Origin: Mitsuaria chitosanitabida ATCC BAA-476 = NBRC 102408
GTDB taxonomy: Bacteria; Pseudomonadota; Gammaproteobacteria; Burkholderiales; Burkholderiaceae_C
NCBI RefSeq assembly: GCF_001598255.1
Contig: NZ_BCYP01000035.1
Coordinates: forward strand, 62,001-126,000
Direction of reading: 5' to 3'
Length of the DNA stretch: 64,000 nucleotides
Shown: positions 18,585 through 27,909 of the stretch, one piece after another
Numbering within the stretch: the first letter of the stretch is position 1
Layout of the letters: every line of letters starts with the position of its first letter
Position numbers and translations under genes: made by a program
The notes under the pieces: model-generated
The model's input: only the letters and a program-made list of their open reading frames with translations
The model's database searches: none
Told to the model about the DNA's origin: nothing

Positions 18585-20525
18585 TCAGGCCCGGAACTGC
18601 CCCACCTGCTCGACCAGCCGGTGCGCCTGCTCCCGCAGGCTCTCGGCCGCCGCCGTGCTTTCCTCGACCAGCGCCGCGTTCTGCTGCGTCCCCTGGTCCA
18701 ACTGCGCGACCGCGCCGTTGATGCGCGACACGCCCTGCGACTGCTCGCGGGACGCGGTCGAGATCTCGCCGATGATGTCCGTCACCCGACGCACGCTGGT
18801 CACGATCTCCTGCATCGCGGCGCCGGTGTCGCCCACCAGGCGGGAGCCCGATTCCACGCGCTCGCCGCTGGCCGTGATCAGGCCCTTGATCTGCTTGGCC
18901 GCCTCCGCGCTGCGCTGCGCCAGCTGACGCACTTCCGCAGCGACCACCGCGAACCCACGCCCCTGCTCACCCGCGCGCGCCGCTTCCACCGCCGCATTCA
19001 ACGCCAGGATGTTGGTCTGGAACGCGATCGAATCGATCGTGCCGATGATGTCGCCGATCTGGCGGCTTGCCGCGCTGATCTCGTCCATGGTGTGGACGAC
19101 CTGCGCCACCACCTCGCCACCGCGCTGGGCCGCGCGGTCCGATTCGCCCACCAGCTGGTGCGCCTGCTCCGCCGACGCCGCCGTCTGGCCCATGGAGCTC
19201 GCGAGCTCCTCCAGCGCGGACGCCGTCTCCTGCAGATGGCTGGCCGACTGCTCGGTGCGCATCGACAGGTCGCGGCTGCCCGCCGCCACCTCGGCCGAGG
19301 CCGTACCGATGCTGTCGCTGGCCTGACGCACTTCCGTGATCGTGCGCGCCAGCTGCTGACGCATGCGCTCGACGCCGGCCGCCAGCGCGCCCAGGTCGTC
19401 GTCGCGGCGCACCTGCACCGGCTGCGTCAGGTCACCCTCGGCGACCGCTTCCACCGCCGTGTTCAGGTCGGCCAGCGGGCGGCCCACCCACAGGTTCAGC
19501 AGCCAGGTCACGCCGACGCCCAGCAGCACCACCGTCGTCAGCACCAGCCCCCACAGCGTCCACAGCGTGTGGTTGTGCACCGCCAGCGCCTGCGAGCGCG
19601 AGGCCTCGGCCACCACCCACCAGCCGGTGGCGTTGGACTTGCGGGCCACCGCGAAGGCGTCCTGGTACTTCTCGCCATAGATCGCGTGGACCGACTCCAG
19701 CACGCCATCCTTGTCCTCGGTCAGCGTCTTCACCAGCGCGAGCGCGTCGTTCTCGGGCATCAGCTCCGACAGCTTCTTGCCTTGCGCGCGCGGATGGGCG
19801 CGCAGCATCGCGTCCGCCGGCGTCTTGCCCGCATCCAGGATGTACAGGCCACCGGTGTCGTAGAGCTTGACCGCGTCGGCCATCTTCACGAGTTCCTCCT
19901 GCAGGCCGCGCATGTCGAAGCCGATGAACAGGATGCCGATGACCTTGCCGCCCGCGTCCTTGATCGGCGAGTAGCGCGTCATGTACGGCACCTTGAACAG
20001 CGTGGCCGGACCGACATAGGTCTCGCCCGCCGACAGCTTGGCGTAGGCGGCGCCGGCGCGATCCAGCGTCGTGCCGACGGCGCGCGAGCCGTCTTCCTTC
20101 TTCAGCGACGTGGTGATGCGCACGAAGTCGTCCGTGCCCTTGCGCGCGAAGATCGTCGCCACGCCGCCGGTCTGGCGCGTGAAGCGGTCCACCGCGTCGA
20201 AGTTGCCGTTGAGCTTGTGGCCGTTGAAGCTCAGCTCGCCATCGGCGTCCTGCGTGATGGGGCTGCCTTCGAAGTCGCCGGCCAGCACGTCGTACAGGCG
20301 GTTGGCCGAATCCCGCGCGGTGCGGTCCAGGGCATCGGCCACGCGCGCCACCGAGGCGGCCTCGGCCGACATGTAGTCCACCGTGCGCTGGCGGGCCTGG
20401 TCGGTCAGCACCCAGGACAGGGCGCCGCAGATCAGCACCAGCATCGCCGCGATCGCGGCGCTGGACCACAGGGACACGCGGCGAGCGACGGTCGCGCGCG
20501 CGGCTTTCATGTTGTTCTTGTTCAT
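18585..20525 (-). CDS. Methyl-accepting chemotaxis protein with Cache sensor domain
   Basis: A 646-residue chemoreceptor. A first membrane helix (~20-40) leads to a periplasmic Cache_3/Cache_2-type domain (~45-310, with a second module around GGLYILDAG and a final WWVVAEASR strand). A second membrane helix (LWGLVLTTVVLLGVGVTWLL), a HAMP domain and the cytoplasmic signalling rod follow. The hairpin tip TNILALNAAVEAARAGEQGRGFAVVA is the invariant CheA/CheW contact. No C-terminal CheR pentapeptide (WEEF-like) is present. The ligand is unknown. The start MNKNN at 20525 is chosen because the hydrophobic segment begins soon after; a start at 20510 is possible. A sigma-28-like promoter lies about 80 bases upstream. 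Confidence 0.93.
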   Translation of the reverse strand: MNKNNMKAARATVARRVSLWSSAAIAAMLVLICGALSWVLTDQARQRTVDYMSAEAASVARVADALDRTARDSANRLYDVLAGDFEGSPITQDADGELSFNGHKLNGNFDAVDRFTRQTGGVATIFARKGTDDFVRITTSLKKEDGSRAVGTTLDRAGAAYAKLSAGETYVGPATLFKVPYMTRYSPIKDAGGKVIGILFIGFDMRGLQEELVKMADAVKLYDTGGLYILDAGKTPADAMLRAHPRAQGKKLSELMPENDALALVKTLTEDKDGVLESVHAIYGEKYQDAFAVARKSNATGWWVVAEASRSQALAVHNHTLWTLWGLVLTTVVLLGVGVTWLLNLWVGRPLADLNTAVEAVAEGDLTQPVQVRRDDDLGALAAGVERMRQQLARTITEVRQASDSIGTASAEVAAGSRDLSMRTEQSASHLQETASALEELASSMGQTAASAEQAHQLVGESDRAAQRGGEVVAQVVHTMDEISAASRQIGDIIGTIDSIAFQTNILALNAAVEAARAGEQGRGFAVVAAEVRQLAQRSAEAAKQIKGLITASGERVESGSRLVGDTGAAMQEIVTSVRRVTDIIGEISTASREQSQGVSRINGAVAQLDQGTQQNAALVEESTAAAESLREQAHRLVEQVGQFRA

Positions 20526-20602
20526 GGACGACGGCCCCGCGGCGAGGCGGGGCAGGCAGGGTAGGGCGGGGGGAGGGCGTCTCCAGACACGTTCTCGAAG
20601 TC

Positions 20603-20630
20603 TTGTCACCGTGTCGGGATCAAAACTTTA
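20603..20630 (-). promoter_or_regulatory. Sigma-28 (FliA)-like promoter for the chemoreceptor
   Basis: On the minus strand TAAAGTTT (20630-20623) is an exact match to the flagellar sigma-28 -35 element. GGTGACAA (20610-20603) fits GCCGATAA at 5 of 8 positions, with a 12-base spacer rather than the usual 11. It points to the MCP gene, a normal sigma-28 target. An exact 10-bp palindrome TTCACGTGAA (20700-20709) lies further upstream. Confidence 0.55.
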
Positions 20631-20861
20631 TTCGCGTCTGAGCGCATAGCGACCACTTGACCGCATGCCGCGTCGGGGATAACCCGCAGCTATTCGGGCT
20701 TCACGTGAAGTAATGCGCGGCCGTCTGGACAGCGCTATCTCCGTCCATATACGACCGACCGGACGGTCGCCTGATCGGCCGCGTGGCCGCCTGCCGCCGC
20801 CGAGCACAGCGGGCCGTCGTCGCGGGGCCGCGATGCGACGGCGGAACGGGCGGGACGAGGC

Positions 20862-21863
20862 TTACTCGGCGGTGATGCCGCGGCTGCGGATCAGCGCATG
20901 CCACTTCACCGTCTCCTGCTGGACGAAGCGCGCCAGCGTCGGCGCGTCGCTGGGCGCGACCTCCAGGCCGAAGTCCTCGAGCTTGGCCTTGAGCTCCGGT
21001 TGGGCGAGCGCCTTCGTCAGCTCGGCGCCGAGCCGGGCCACGATGGGCTCGGGCGTGCCCTTGGGGACGAAGAGCCCCTGCCAGGCCGCGACGTCGACGC
21101 CGGGCACGCCGAGTTCCTCGAAGGTCGGCACGTCCGGCAGCGCGGCGATGCGCCGCGTCGACAGCACGGCCAGCGCCTTGAGCTTGCCGGCGCGCAGATG
21201 CGGCAGCGCGGCGGCGGTGTCGAGGATGCCCATCGGCACGATGCCGGCGATCAGGTCCTGCGTCGAAAACGCGGTGCCGCGATAGGGCACGTGGACGATG
21301 TAGGTGTGGGTGCGGTCCTTCAGCAGCTCCATCGCGAGGTGGTGCGGGCTGCCGATGCCCGGCGAGGCGTAGCTGTACTTGCCGGGCTTGGCCTGGACCA
21401 TCTCCAGCCAGTGCCGGGCCGAGTTGAAGCCCGAGGCCGGGTTGACCACCAGCAGCAGCGGGAAGCGCGCCATGAAGCCCACCGGCGCCAGGTCCGCCGG
21501 CGCGTAGGGGAGCTTCTTGTAGAGCGCGCTGTTGAAGACCATCGCGCCGTTGTCGGCGGTCAGCATCGTGTAGCCGTCGGGCGGCGACTTGGCGGCGTTG
21601 TCGGTGCCGATGATGCCGCCCGCGCCAGGCCGGTTGTCGATCACCAGGGTCTGGCCCAAGGCCTTGCCCAGCACCGGCGCCAGCTGCCGCGCCAGGAAGT
21701 CGGAGCCGCCCCCGGCCGGATAGGCCACCACCCAGCGGATGGGCTTGCTCGGCCAGGTGTCCGCGCGGGCGGCGCCGGGCATCAGGCCCAGCGAGGTGGC
21801 GCCGGCCGCGGCGGCGGTCAGCAGCAGGGAACGGCGCGCGGCATCGGGTCGGCGTGCGGGCAT
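20862..21863 (-). CDS. Bug-family tripartite tricarboxylate transporter substrate-binding protein
   Basis: A 333-residue periplasmic protein of the Bug/TctC family, greatly expanded in Burkholderiales. The signal carries a basic RRPDAARRS start and is possibly Tat-compatible, ending GAARA. The mature part starts DTWPSKPIRWVVAYPAGGGSDFLAR and has VIDNRPGAGGIIGTDNAAKSPPDGYT, both hallmark Bug sequences. It captures a carboxylate-type ligand. No tctA/tctB membrane partner lies nearby, so it is an orphan receptor, as most Bug proteins are. GGAG precedes the start. Confidence 0.93.
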   Translation of the reverse strand: MPARRPDAARRSLLLTAAAAGATSLGLMPGAARADTWPSKPIRWVVAYPAGGGSDFLARQLAPVLGKALGQTLVIDNRPGAGGIIGTDNAAKSPPDGYTMLTADNGAMVFNSALYKKLPYAPADLAPVGFMARFPLLLVVNPASGFNSARHWLEMVQAKPGKYSYASPGIGSPHHLAMELLKDRTHTYIVHVPYRGTAFSTQDLIAGIVPMGILDTAAALPHLRAGKLKALAVLSTRRIAALPDVPTFEELGVPGVDVAAWQGLFVPKGTPEPIVARLGAELTKALAQPELKAKLEDFGLEVAPSDAPTLARFVQQETVKWHALIRSRGITAE

Positions 21864-22016
21864 GGGGGAGGTCTCCTCGTGGTGCGTCGGCGCATCCTAG
21901 CCATCGCCCGCGAGCGCCCCATCCAGGAACAACCCGATTCCCTACGGTCGCATCCGGCCGTCGCGCATCTCGCGCGCGCCGCGTCGGCGTCACGCGTGGA
22001 GGCGGCGGGCGCGGAC

Positions 22017-22517
22017 TCAGCGGCGCGCCGCGCTCGCGACGGTGGCGGGCGCGCCGGCGGCGGGCGGCTCGAACTCGATCATCGCGACGCTGTTGCCGCC
22101 GCTGGGGTCCTCTTCATTGCGGAAGCGCACCTGCATGACGTAGAGCGTGTCGCGGTCCGTGGCGGCGCAGTTCAGGCCGGCCACGGCGCGGCGCAGCGGT
22201 TGGCGATAGATGTCGGGACCGCGCGCGGCGCGGACCTCGCTGATGGTGTTGCCGTTGAGGCGGAAGGTGATGGTCGACATCCCTTCCTCGCGGGTGCGGA
22301 ACTGCAGCGGCGCCATGCGCTGCATCAGCGCGGCGTCGACGCCGGGGCAGCTGGCGCGCACGTCGGTGCGGGCCGTCTCGCCGGGATGGCGGCCGGTGAC
22401 CTCGACGCGCTGCAGGTCGTCGGGCGCGGCCCGCGCGACGCCGGCGGTCGCGGCGAGCAGCGCGCCGACAGCGGTCAGGACGAGGGACTGGAACGGGGTG
22501 CGGGTGGTGGCGGTCAT
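22017..22517 (-). CDS. Exported protein of unknown function with a possible TonB-like C-terminal fold
   Basis: A 166-residue protein. Residues 1-30 are a Sec signal (FQSLVLTAVGALLAATAGVARA). The middle MSTITFRLNGNTISEVRAARGPDIYRQPLRRAVAGLNC resembles, by spacing only, the beta-alpha pattern of energy-transducer TonB C-terminal domains; two cysteines may form a disulfide. GGAGCAACGAC precedes the ATG. It stands alone. No confident family assignment is possible. Confidence 0.7.
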   Translation of the reverse strand: MTATTRTPFQSLVLTAVGALLAATAGVARAAPDDLQRVEVTGRHPGETARTDVRASCPGVDAALMQRMAPLQFRTREEGMSTITFRLNGNTISEVRAARGPDIYRQPLRRAVAGLNCAATDRDTLYVMQVRFRNEEDPSGGNSVAMIEFEPPAAGAPATVASAARR

Positions 22518-22949
22518 GTCGTTGCTCCTACGGGCTGAGGGGCCGTCGCGGTCCGCGTCCGTGCGGCTCGTGATCGGACTGCATTCAGCGTAGGCATCGC
22601 GGACCGCGCGACCAAGCGACGCGCGACCGAGTGTGGAAACGACGGGTCATACAGCCGGAAACCGGCGATGAAACGCAAGCGCGCGCGACGGGCCGGGAAT
22701 CGACTTTCCCCCGTATCCATCGGGTGAAAAGTCATGCTGACGATCTGGTGACAAGGGTTCCAGAGGGGGCATGACGGCCGCATGACAAGACCTGGCCCCA
22801 TGACCCGGCGCGCGCGGTCCATGACTTTTCGCAGCGGCATCCGGAAGGCACCCATGAAGACAGGGACCCGTCCACCTCGCGGTCGACGGGTCCCTGTTCA
22901 TCGGCGATCGGCGCGCCCGCCGATCAGGCGTTCACGAGATCGGAGGATC
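22518..22949. other. Intergenic region of 432 bp
   Basis: Holds the promoter side of the exported protein at 22017-22517 and the 3' side of the M13 peptidase. Apart from the 13-bp hairpin at 22860-22897 nothing specific is seen. Short ATG-initiated readings through it are not convincing genes. Confidence 0.5.
22860..22897 (-). terminator. Long perfect hairpin after the M13 peptidase gene
   Basis: ACAGGGACCCGTC (22860-22872) and GACGGGTCCCTGT (22885-22897) form a perfect 13-bp stem with a 12-base loop, 53 bases past the peptidase stop. On the minus strand it is followed by CTTCATG, so the U-tract is poor. The stem stability still suggests a transcription end or 3' protection. Confidence 0.6.
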
Positions 22950-24986
22950 TCACCACACCTTTATCGGGTCGGCCGCGACCATCGCGTCGCCGGTCTTGCA
23001 GCTGAAGGCCTTGCCGAACTCCGGCATGTTGGACATCGGCGCCAGCACGCGGTACTTGCCCGGCGAATGCGGGTCGGTGCGCAGCTGGTTCAGCAGCGCG
23101 GCCTCGCGCGTCTTGTTGCGCCACACCAGCGCGTTGGACAGGAAGAAGCGCTGCTCCTGGGTGAAGCCGTCGATCTTCTCCGTCTTGCCGGTGCGCTTGA
23201 GCGCGTTCTGCAGCGCGTCGAAGGCGATGGGCATGCCGGCCATGTCGGAGATGTTCTCGCCCAGCGTCAGGCGGCCGTTGATGTGCGTGCCCGCGACCGG
23301 CTCGTAGCTCTCGTACAGCGCCACCACGCGATCGGCGCGCGCCTTGTAGTGCTCGGCGTCCGAGGCGGTCCACCAGTCGTTGAGGCTGCCGATGCTGTCG
23401 AACTGGCGGCCACGGTCGTCGAAGTGGTGGACGATCTCGTGGCCGATGACCATGCCGATGCCGCCGTAGTTCATCGCGTCGTCGAGCTTGGCGTCGAAGA
23501 AGGGCGGTTGCAGGATGCCGGCCGGGAAGGTGATCTCGTTCAGGCCGCCGGCCTGCGCGTTCACGATGTAGGGCGACATGTTCCAGCGGGTGCGGTCGCT
23601 CGGGCGATCCAGGTCCTTGATCTGTTCGCCGTGGTACCAGGCCGCGGCGCGCAGCTGGTTGCCCGCGAAGTCCTTGGCGTCCAGCGCCATGCCCTCGTAG
23701 GTCGGCCAGGTCTCGGGCGCGCCGATCTTGGGCTGCATCGCGTCCAGCTTCTCCAGCGCCTTGACCTTGGTCTCCGGGCTCATCCAGCTCAGGTTCTGGA
23801 TGCGGGTCTTCATCGCGGCCTTGACGTCGCCGATCAGCAGGGTCGCGCGGCGTTGCGCCTCGGGCGAGAAGGCCTTGGACACGAACAGCTCGCCCAGCGC
23901 CAGGCCCAGCGGCGATCCGCCGGTGCGGCCGCCGATCAGCAGGATCACTTCCTCGTCGCGCGGGGTGCGCTTCTCCAGGCCGCTGATGGCCACGCCGCGG
24001 TAATCGAAGTCCGCGTCGGCGAAGGCCTTGGGCAGGCGCGCCGCGCTGTTCTCCAGCACGCGCACGCGCAGGTAGGTCTGCCAGGTGGCCAGCGGCACGC
24101 TGCCGGCCAGCCGGGCGACGCGCTTCATGAACTCGGGCTGCGCGACGATCAGGCGCTCGACGCCGCCCGGGCGCTGGTCGCCGCGGGTCAGCTGCTTCAG
24201 ATAGGCGTCCCAGGCCAGGCCCGGGGCCTTGCCGGCCAGCTCGGGCGTGGTCATCGGGTTGTAGACCGCCAGCGGGTCGCGCAGCTGCGCGCGCGGCGTG
24301 GTGGCCTCGGCCAGCTGCGACTCGAAGGCCATCAGCGCGTCCAGCGTGGCGGGCGTCGCGTCGAAGCCCGCGGAGGACAGCAGGCGCTGCGCGTACAGCC
24401 GGTAGGCGGCGCGCAGCTTCTTGGCGATGTCGGTGTCCTTGAAGTAGTCGTCCCGGTCCGGCAGGCCCAGGCCGCTCTGACCCAGGGTCAGCACGTTGAC
24501 GCGGGTGTTCTTGACGTCCGGGCGGACGAAGGCGCCCACCGGCGCCGAGATGCCGACCCGGCCCAGCTGGGCCAGCGCGTAGGGCAGGTCCTCGGCCGTC
24601 TTCATGGCGGCGACGCGGTCCAGCAGCGGCTTGACCGGCTTGAGCCCCTGAGCCTCGATGGCGGCCAGGTCCATGCCGCTGGCGTAGTAGGCGGCGACCT
24701 GCTTCAGACCGGGCGACTTCTGCAGCGCGGGCTTGGCCAGCAGCTCGGCCAGCGCGGCGGCCAGCAGTTGGTCGTTGGCCACGCGCAGCGCGTCGAAGCT
24801 GCCGATGCGGGTGCGCTCGGCGGGGAGCTCGGTGCGCGCGACCCACGGACCGTTCACGTAGTCATAGAAGTCGGCGCAGGGGGAGACCTCGGTCGAGAAG
24901 CTCGCCACGTCGAGCGCGCGCGCCGGGGCGACGGCCAGGGTGAGGGCGGCGGCCGCGGCGGCGGCGATCAGGCGGGGTCGGAACAT
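22950..24986 (-). CDS. M13-family (neprilysin/PepO-like) zinc metallopeptidase
   Basis: A 678-residue exported endopeptidase. Residues 1-24 form a Sec signal (FRPRLIAAAAAAALTLAVAPARA). The N-terminal PCADFYDYVNGPWV is the M13 opening. The zinc site is HEIVH (H516, E517, H520) with E577 in GENISDMAG; the family usually has HEITH/HEISH, and Val at the fourth place keeps HExxH intact. NALVWRNKTRE and the C-terminal CKTGDAM...VW match the family, whose last residue is usually Trp. It cleaves short peptides in the periplasm. The start at 24986 was chosen for the signal peptide; no good ribosome binding site is seen. Confidence 0.93.
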   Translation of the reverse strand: MFRPRLIAAAAAAALTLAVAPARALDVASFSTEVSPCADFYDYVNGPWVARTELPAERTRIGSFDALRVANDQLLAAALAELLAKPALQKSPGLKQVAAYYASGMDLAAIEAQGLKPVKPLLDRVAAMKTAEDLPYALAQLGRVGISAPVGAFVRPDVKNTRVNVLTLGQSGLGLPDRDDYFKDTDIAKKLRAAYRLYAQRLLSSAGFDATPATLDALMAFESQLAEATTPRAQLRDPLAVYNPMTTPELAGKAPGLAWDAYLKQLTRGDQRPGGVERLIVAQPEFMKRVARLAGSVPLATWQTYLRVRVLENSAARLPKAFADADFDYRGVAISGLEKRTPRDEEVILLIGGRTGGSPLGLALGELFVSKAFSPEAQRRATLLIGDVKAAMKTRIQNLSWMSPETKVKALEKLDAMQPKIGAPETWPTYEGMALDAKDFAGNQLRAAAWYHGEQIKDLDRPSDRTRWNMSPYIVNAQAGGLNEITFPAGILQPPFFDAKLDDAMNYGGIGMVIGHEIVHHFDDRGRQFDSIGSLNDWWTASDAEHYKARADRVVALYESYEPVAGTHINGRLTLGENISDMAGMPIAFDALQNALKRTGKTEKIDGFTQEQRFFLSNALVWRNKTREAALLNQLRTDPHSPGKYRVLAPMSNMPEFGKAFSCKTGDAMVAADPIKVW

Positions 24987-25395
24987 GGTTGTTGTGGGCC
25001 ACGAATGTGGCGAAAAAGACAAGGCGCGCAGGCTAAACGAGCCACGCGCCCCCGGCCATCGGTCCCGTCCCGCGCATGCCTTCCGGCACCCCGGGCACGC
25101 CGTTCGCGCAGGCCCGCAAACGGTGCGCAAACCTTACGAATCAGGGCGTTAGCTGACATGGAAGGGCGACTGTCGGATCAAAGGCTGCTTCCTGACACAA
25201 AAAAGTTATAGGTGTATTCCTTCCTGTTAAGTCTTGCAGGGGGTGCGTTCGTCGCCCGGGCGTCTTCCTACACTGCGCCGCATGCCGCCGGGAGGTCCGG
25301 TCGGCGTCCCCGGTCCGAAGGTGCCAACGCACCAGGCCGGGGCAGGCGGGCACCGACACCCGGTGTCGACTCGAAGGTCCAGGAGAAGAACAAGC
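24987..25395. other. Divergent intergenic region between the M13 peptidase and subtilase genes
   Basis: A 409-bp gap serving two divergent exported peptidases. The stretch 25190-25235 is locally AT-rich and holds a possible promoter toward the subtilase. The remainder is GC-rich and shows no gene. Confidence 0.5.
25192..25220 (+). promoter_or_regulatory. Possible sigma-70 promoter for the subtilase
   Basis: CTGACA and TATTCC are 17 bases apart in the only AT-rich part of the region; TATAGG at 25207 is an alternative -10. The start codon lies about 170 bases downstream. Tentative. Confidence 0.3.
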
Positions 25396-27201
25396 ATGCT
25401 GCGAATGAACACGCTCAGCCGTGCGCTGGCTCTGACACTCGTCACCATGGGCGCTGCCCAGGCCGGGGTGTCGTCGTTGGATGTCGACAAGGCGCCGCGT
25501 CAGCGCGCCGAACAGACCGATCGTCTGATCGTGAAATACAAGGATGGCAGCACTGTGGTGCAGCAGCGCCTGGGCGCGGCCATCCAGTCGCGGGCCGTGG
25601 CCAGCGACGCCATCGGCGCCCGCACCGAGCGCCTGCAGCAGTTGGCCGCCCCGCTGGGCGCCCGCATGACGCTGCTGCGCCAGATGGGCACCGGCGCCCA
25701 CGTCTACAAGCTGGGCAAGCGCCTGTCGCTGGCGGACCTGCGCCAGCTTGGCGAGCAGATCAAGGCGGCGGACGCCAACGTCGAGTACGTCGAGCCCGAC
25801 CGCAAGATGTACCCGCTGTTCACGCCCAACGACCCCTCGTACACGGCGCAGTGGGACCTGTACGAGACGACCGCCGGCATCCGCGCGCCGGCCGCGTGGG
25901 ACCAGGCGACCGGCACCGGCGTGGTGGTCGCGGTGATCGACACCGGCTATCGGCCGCATGCGGACCTGACCGGCCAGCTGGTCGCCGGCTACGACATGAT
26001 CGCGGACACCGCCGTCTCGGTCGACGGCAACGGCCGGGACAGCGACCCGAGCGACCCGGGCGACTGGCACGCCGCCGGCTTCTGCAGCACCGACGATCCG
26101 GGCGAGAACTCGAGCTGGCACGGCACGCACGTGGCCGGCACGATCGCGGCCAAGACCAACAACGGCGTGGGCGTCGCGGGCATCGCCTTCAACGCCAAGG
26201 TGCAGCCGGTGCGGGTGCTGGGCAAGTGCGGCGGCTACACCTCCGACATCGCCGACGGCATCACCTGGGCCTCGGGCGGCACCGTGTCCGGCGTGCCGGC
26301 CAACGCCACGCCGGCCAAGGTGCTGAACCTGTCGCTGGGCGGCGGCGGCACCTGCGACACGACCACGCAGACGGCCATCAACGGCGCGCGCTCGCGCGGC
26401 GCCAGCGTGATCGTCGCGGCGGGCAACGAGAACCAGAACGCCTCCAACTCCAGCCCGGCCAACTGCTCGGGCGTGGTGGCGGTGGCGGCGACCGACCGCT
26501 ACGGCGCGCGGGCCTACTACTCGAACTACGGCTCGATCGTGGCCCTGGCCGCGCCGGGCGGCGACGTGCGTTCCAGCGCCAGCAACGGCATCCTGTCGAC
26601 GCTGAACGCCGGCACCACCACGCCGGGCGCCGACAACTACGCCTACTACCAGGGCACCTCGATGGCCACGCCCCACGTGGCCGGCGTCGCGGCCCTGATG
26701 TACAGCGCCAAGCCCACGGCCACGCCGGACCAGATCACGGCCGCGCTCAAGAGCAGCGCCCGCGCCTTCCCGGGCACCTGCAGCCAGTGCGGCGCCGGCC
26801 TGCTGGACGCCAACGCGGCGGTCACGGCCATCCTGGGCGGCGGTGGCGGCACCACCACGGCCGAGGTCGAGTCCAACAACACCATCGCCTCGGCGCAGGC
26901 CATCGCGGCGCCGACGACGGTCAACGGCAGCCTGTCCTCCACCACCGACACCGACTACTTCAAGGTCGTGCTGCCGGCCGGCAAGACGCTGAGCGCCACG
27001 CTGACGCCGCCCAGCGGCAAGGACTACGACCTGTACCTGGTGAACGCCTCCGGCACGCAGCTGCGCGCCAGCGAGAACGGCGCCGGCGCGGTGGACAGCT
27101 TCACTTACGCCAACACGGGCTCCGCCTCGGTGACCGTGTACGTGCGCGTCGTCTATTACTCCGGCGGCACCGGCAGCTACACGCTGGGCCTGGGCTGGTG
27201 A
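25396..27201 (+). CDS. Secreted subtilisin-like serine protease (S8) with PPC domain
   Basis: A 601-residue preproprotease. A Sec signal (MLRMNTLSRALALTLVTMGAAQA) is followed by an I9-like propeptide (DRLIVKYKDG to VEYVEPDRKMYPL), the S8 catalytic domain and a C-terminal PPC (pre-peptidase C-terminal) domain from about residue 490. The catalytic triad is D182 in VIDTGY, H242 in HGTHVAGT and S422 in GTSMATPHVAG. PPC domains are normally removed after export through type II secretion. AGGAG at 25381 supports the ATG at 25396. It ends in a strong terminator, so it is monocistronic. Confidence 0.95.
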   Translation: MLRMNTLSRALALTLVTMGAAQAGVSSLDVDKAPRQRAEQTDRLIVKYKDGSTVVQQRLGAAIQSRAVASDAIGARTERLQQLAAPLGARMTLLRQMGTGAHVYKLGKRLSLADLRQLGEQIKAADANVEYVEPDRKMYPLFTPNDPSYTAQWDLYETTAGIRAPAAWDQATGTGVVVAVIDTGYRPHADLTGQLVAGYDMIADTAVSVDGNGRDSDPSDPGDWHAAGFCSTDDPGENSSWHGTHVAGTIAAKTNNGVGVAGIAFNAKVQPVRVLGKCGGYTSDIADGITWASGGTVSGVPANATPAKVLNLSLGGGGTCDTTTQTAINGARSRGASVIVAAGNENQNASNSSPANCSGVVAVAATDRYGARAYYSNYGSIVALAAPGGDVRSSASNGILSTLNAGTTTPGADNYAYYQGTSMATPHVAGVAALMYSAKPTATPDQITAALKSSARAFPGTCSQCGAGLLDANAAVTAILGGGGGTTTAEVESNNTIASAQAIAAPTTVNGSLSSTTDTDYFKVVLPAGKTLSATLTPPSGKDYDLYLVNASGTQLRASENGAGAVDSFTYANTGSASVTVYVRVVYYSGGTGSYTLGLGW

Positions 27202-27274
27202 TGCGACTTTCGGTTCTTGCCACTCTCCTCGTTTGGTAAGCCGGGTGTCCTGGGCCCGAACGGGGCACCCGTTG

Positions 27275-27309
27275 AATCCCGCCGGTGAAAGCTGGCGGGA
27301 TTTTTTTTC
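27275..27309 (+). terminator. Strong intrinsic terminator after the subtilase
   Basis: AATCCCGCC and GGCGGGATT pair around GGTGAAAGCT and are followed by an unbroken run of eight or more Ts. Confidence 0.93.
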
Positions 27310-27401
27310 GTGCCCATGACGGGCGCGCGGCCGGGCGCGGGGGAGGGGAGCGGGGCCGCTACACTGCGGGCCTCGATTTCTCCGCGACCCTTCGCGACCC
27401 C

Positions 27402-27839
27402 ATGGCCGGCCTCGACAGCAACTCGCCGCTTCCCACCGACATCGTGGTGCACCAGCAGTCCAAGGTGCTGGAGCTCGCCTTCAGCGACGGCGCGCGCTTC
27501 CGCATCCCCTTCGAGCTGATGCGCGTGTGCAGCCCCTCGGCCGAGGTGCAGGGCCACGGCCCGGGCCAGGAGACGCTGCAGACCGGCAAGCGCGAGGTGA
27601 CCATCGTCGCGGTGCAGCAGGTCGGCCACTACGCGCTGCAGCCGCTGTTCTCCGACGGCCACGAGAGTGGCCTGTTCACCTGGGCCTATCTCTACGAGCT
27701 GGGCCGCGACCAGGACCGCCTGATGCGCGAGTACGAACAGAAGCTCGCCGCCGCGGGCCTGGACCGCGACGCGCCCATGCCCGAGAAGGGCGGCAAGGGC
27801 GGCCATTCGCATGGCGGCGGCGCTTGCGCCAGCCATTGA
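27402..27839 (+). CDS. DUF971 / gamma-butyrobetaine-hydroxylase-like N-terminal domain protein
   Basis: A 145-residue cytoplasmic protein. The DUF971 core runs from [17 protein letters not shown] through [51 protein letters not shown] and YLYELGRDQ. The tail [16 protein letters not shown] is His/Gly/Cys-rich and may bind metal. DUF971 proteins commonly precede ubiE in betaproteobacteria, and ubiE starts 70 bases downstream here. A link to Fe-S or ubiquinone metabolism is often suggested but the function is not settled. Confidence 0.9.
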   Translation: MAGLDSNSPLPTDIVVHQQSKVLELAFSDGARFRIPFELMRVCSPSAEVQGHGPGQETLQTGKREVTIVAVQQVGHYALQPLFSDGHESGLFTWAYLYELGRDQDRLMREYEQKLAAAGLDRDAPMPEKGGKGGHSHGGGACASH

Positions 27840-27909
27840 CCCTCGCCGGCCGCGCGGACGACGCGGCCGACGCGGCCGCGACGCTCCCACTTTCAGCAGG
27901 ATTCCCACC

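Noticed and set aside
22860-22897. The 13-bp hairpin as a riboswitch or attenuator
   Set aside because: It lies downstream of the M13 peptidase stop and upstream of no gene in its own sense; a 3' end structure is simpler.
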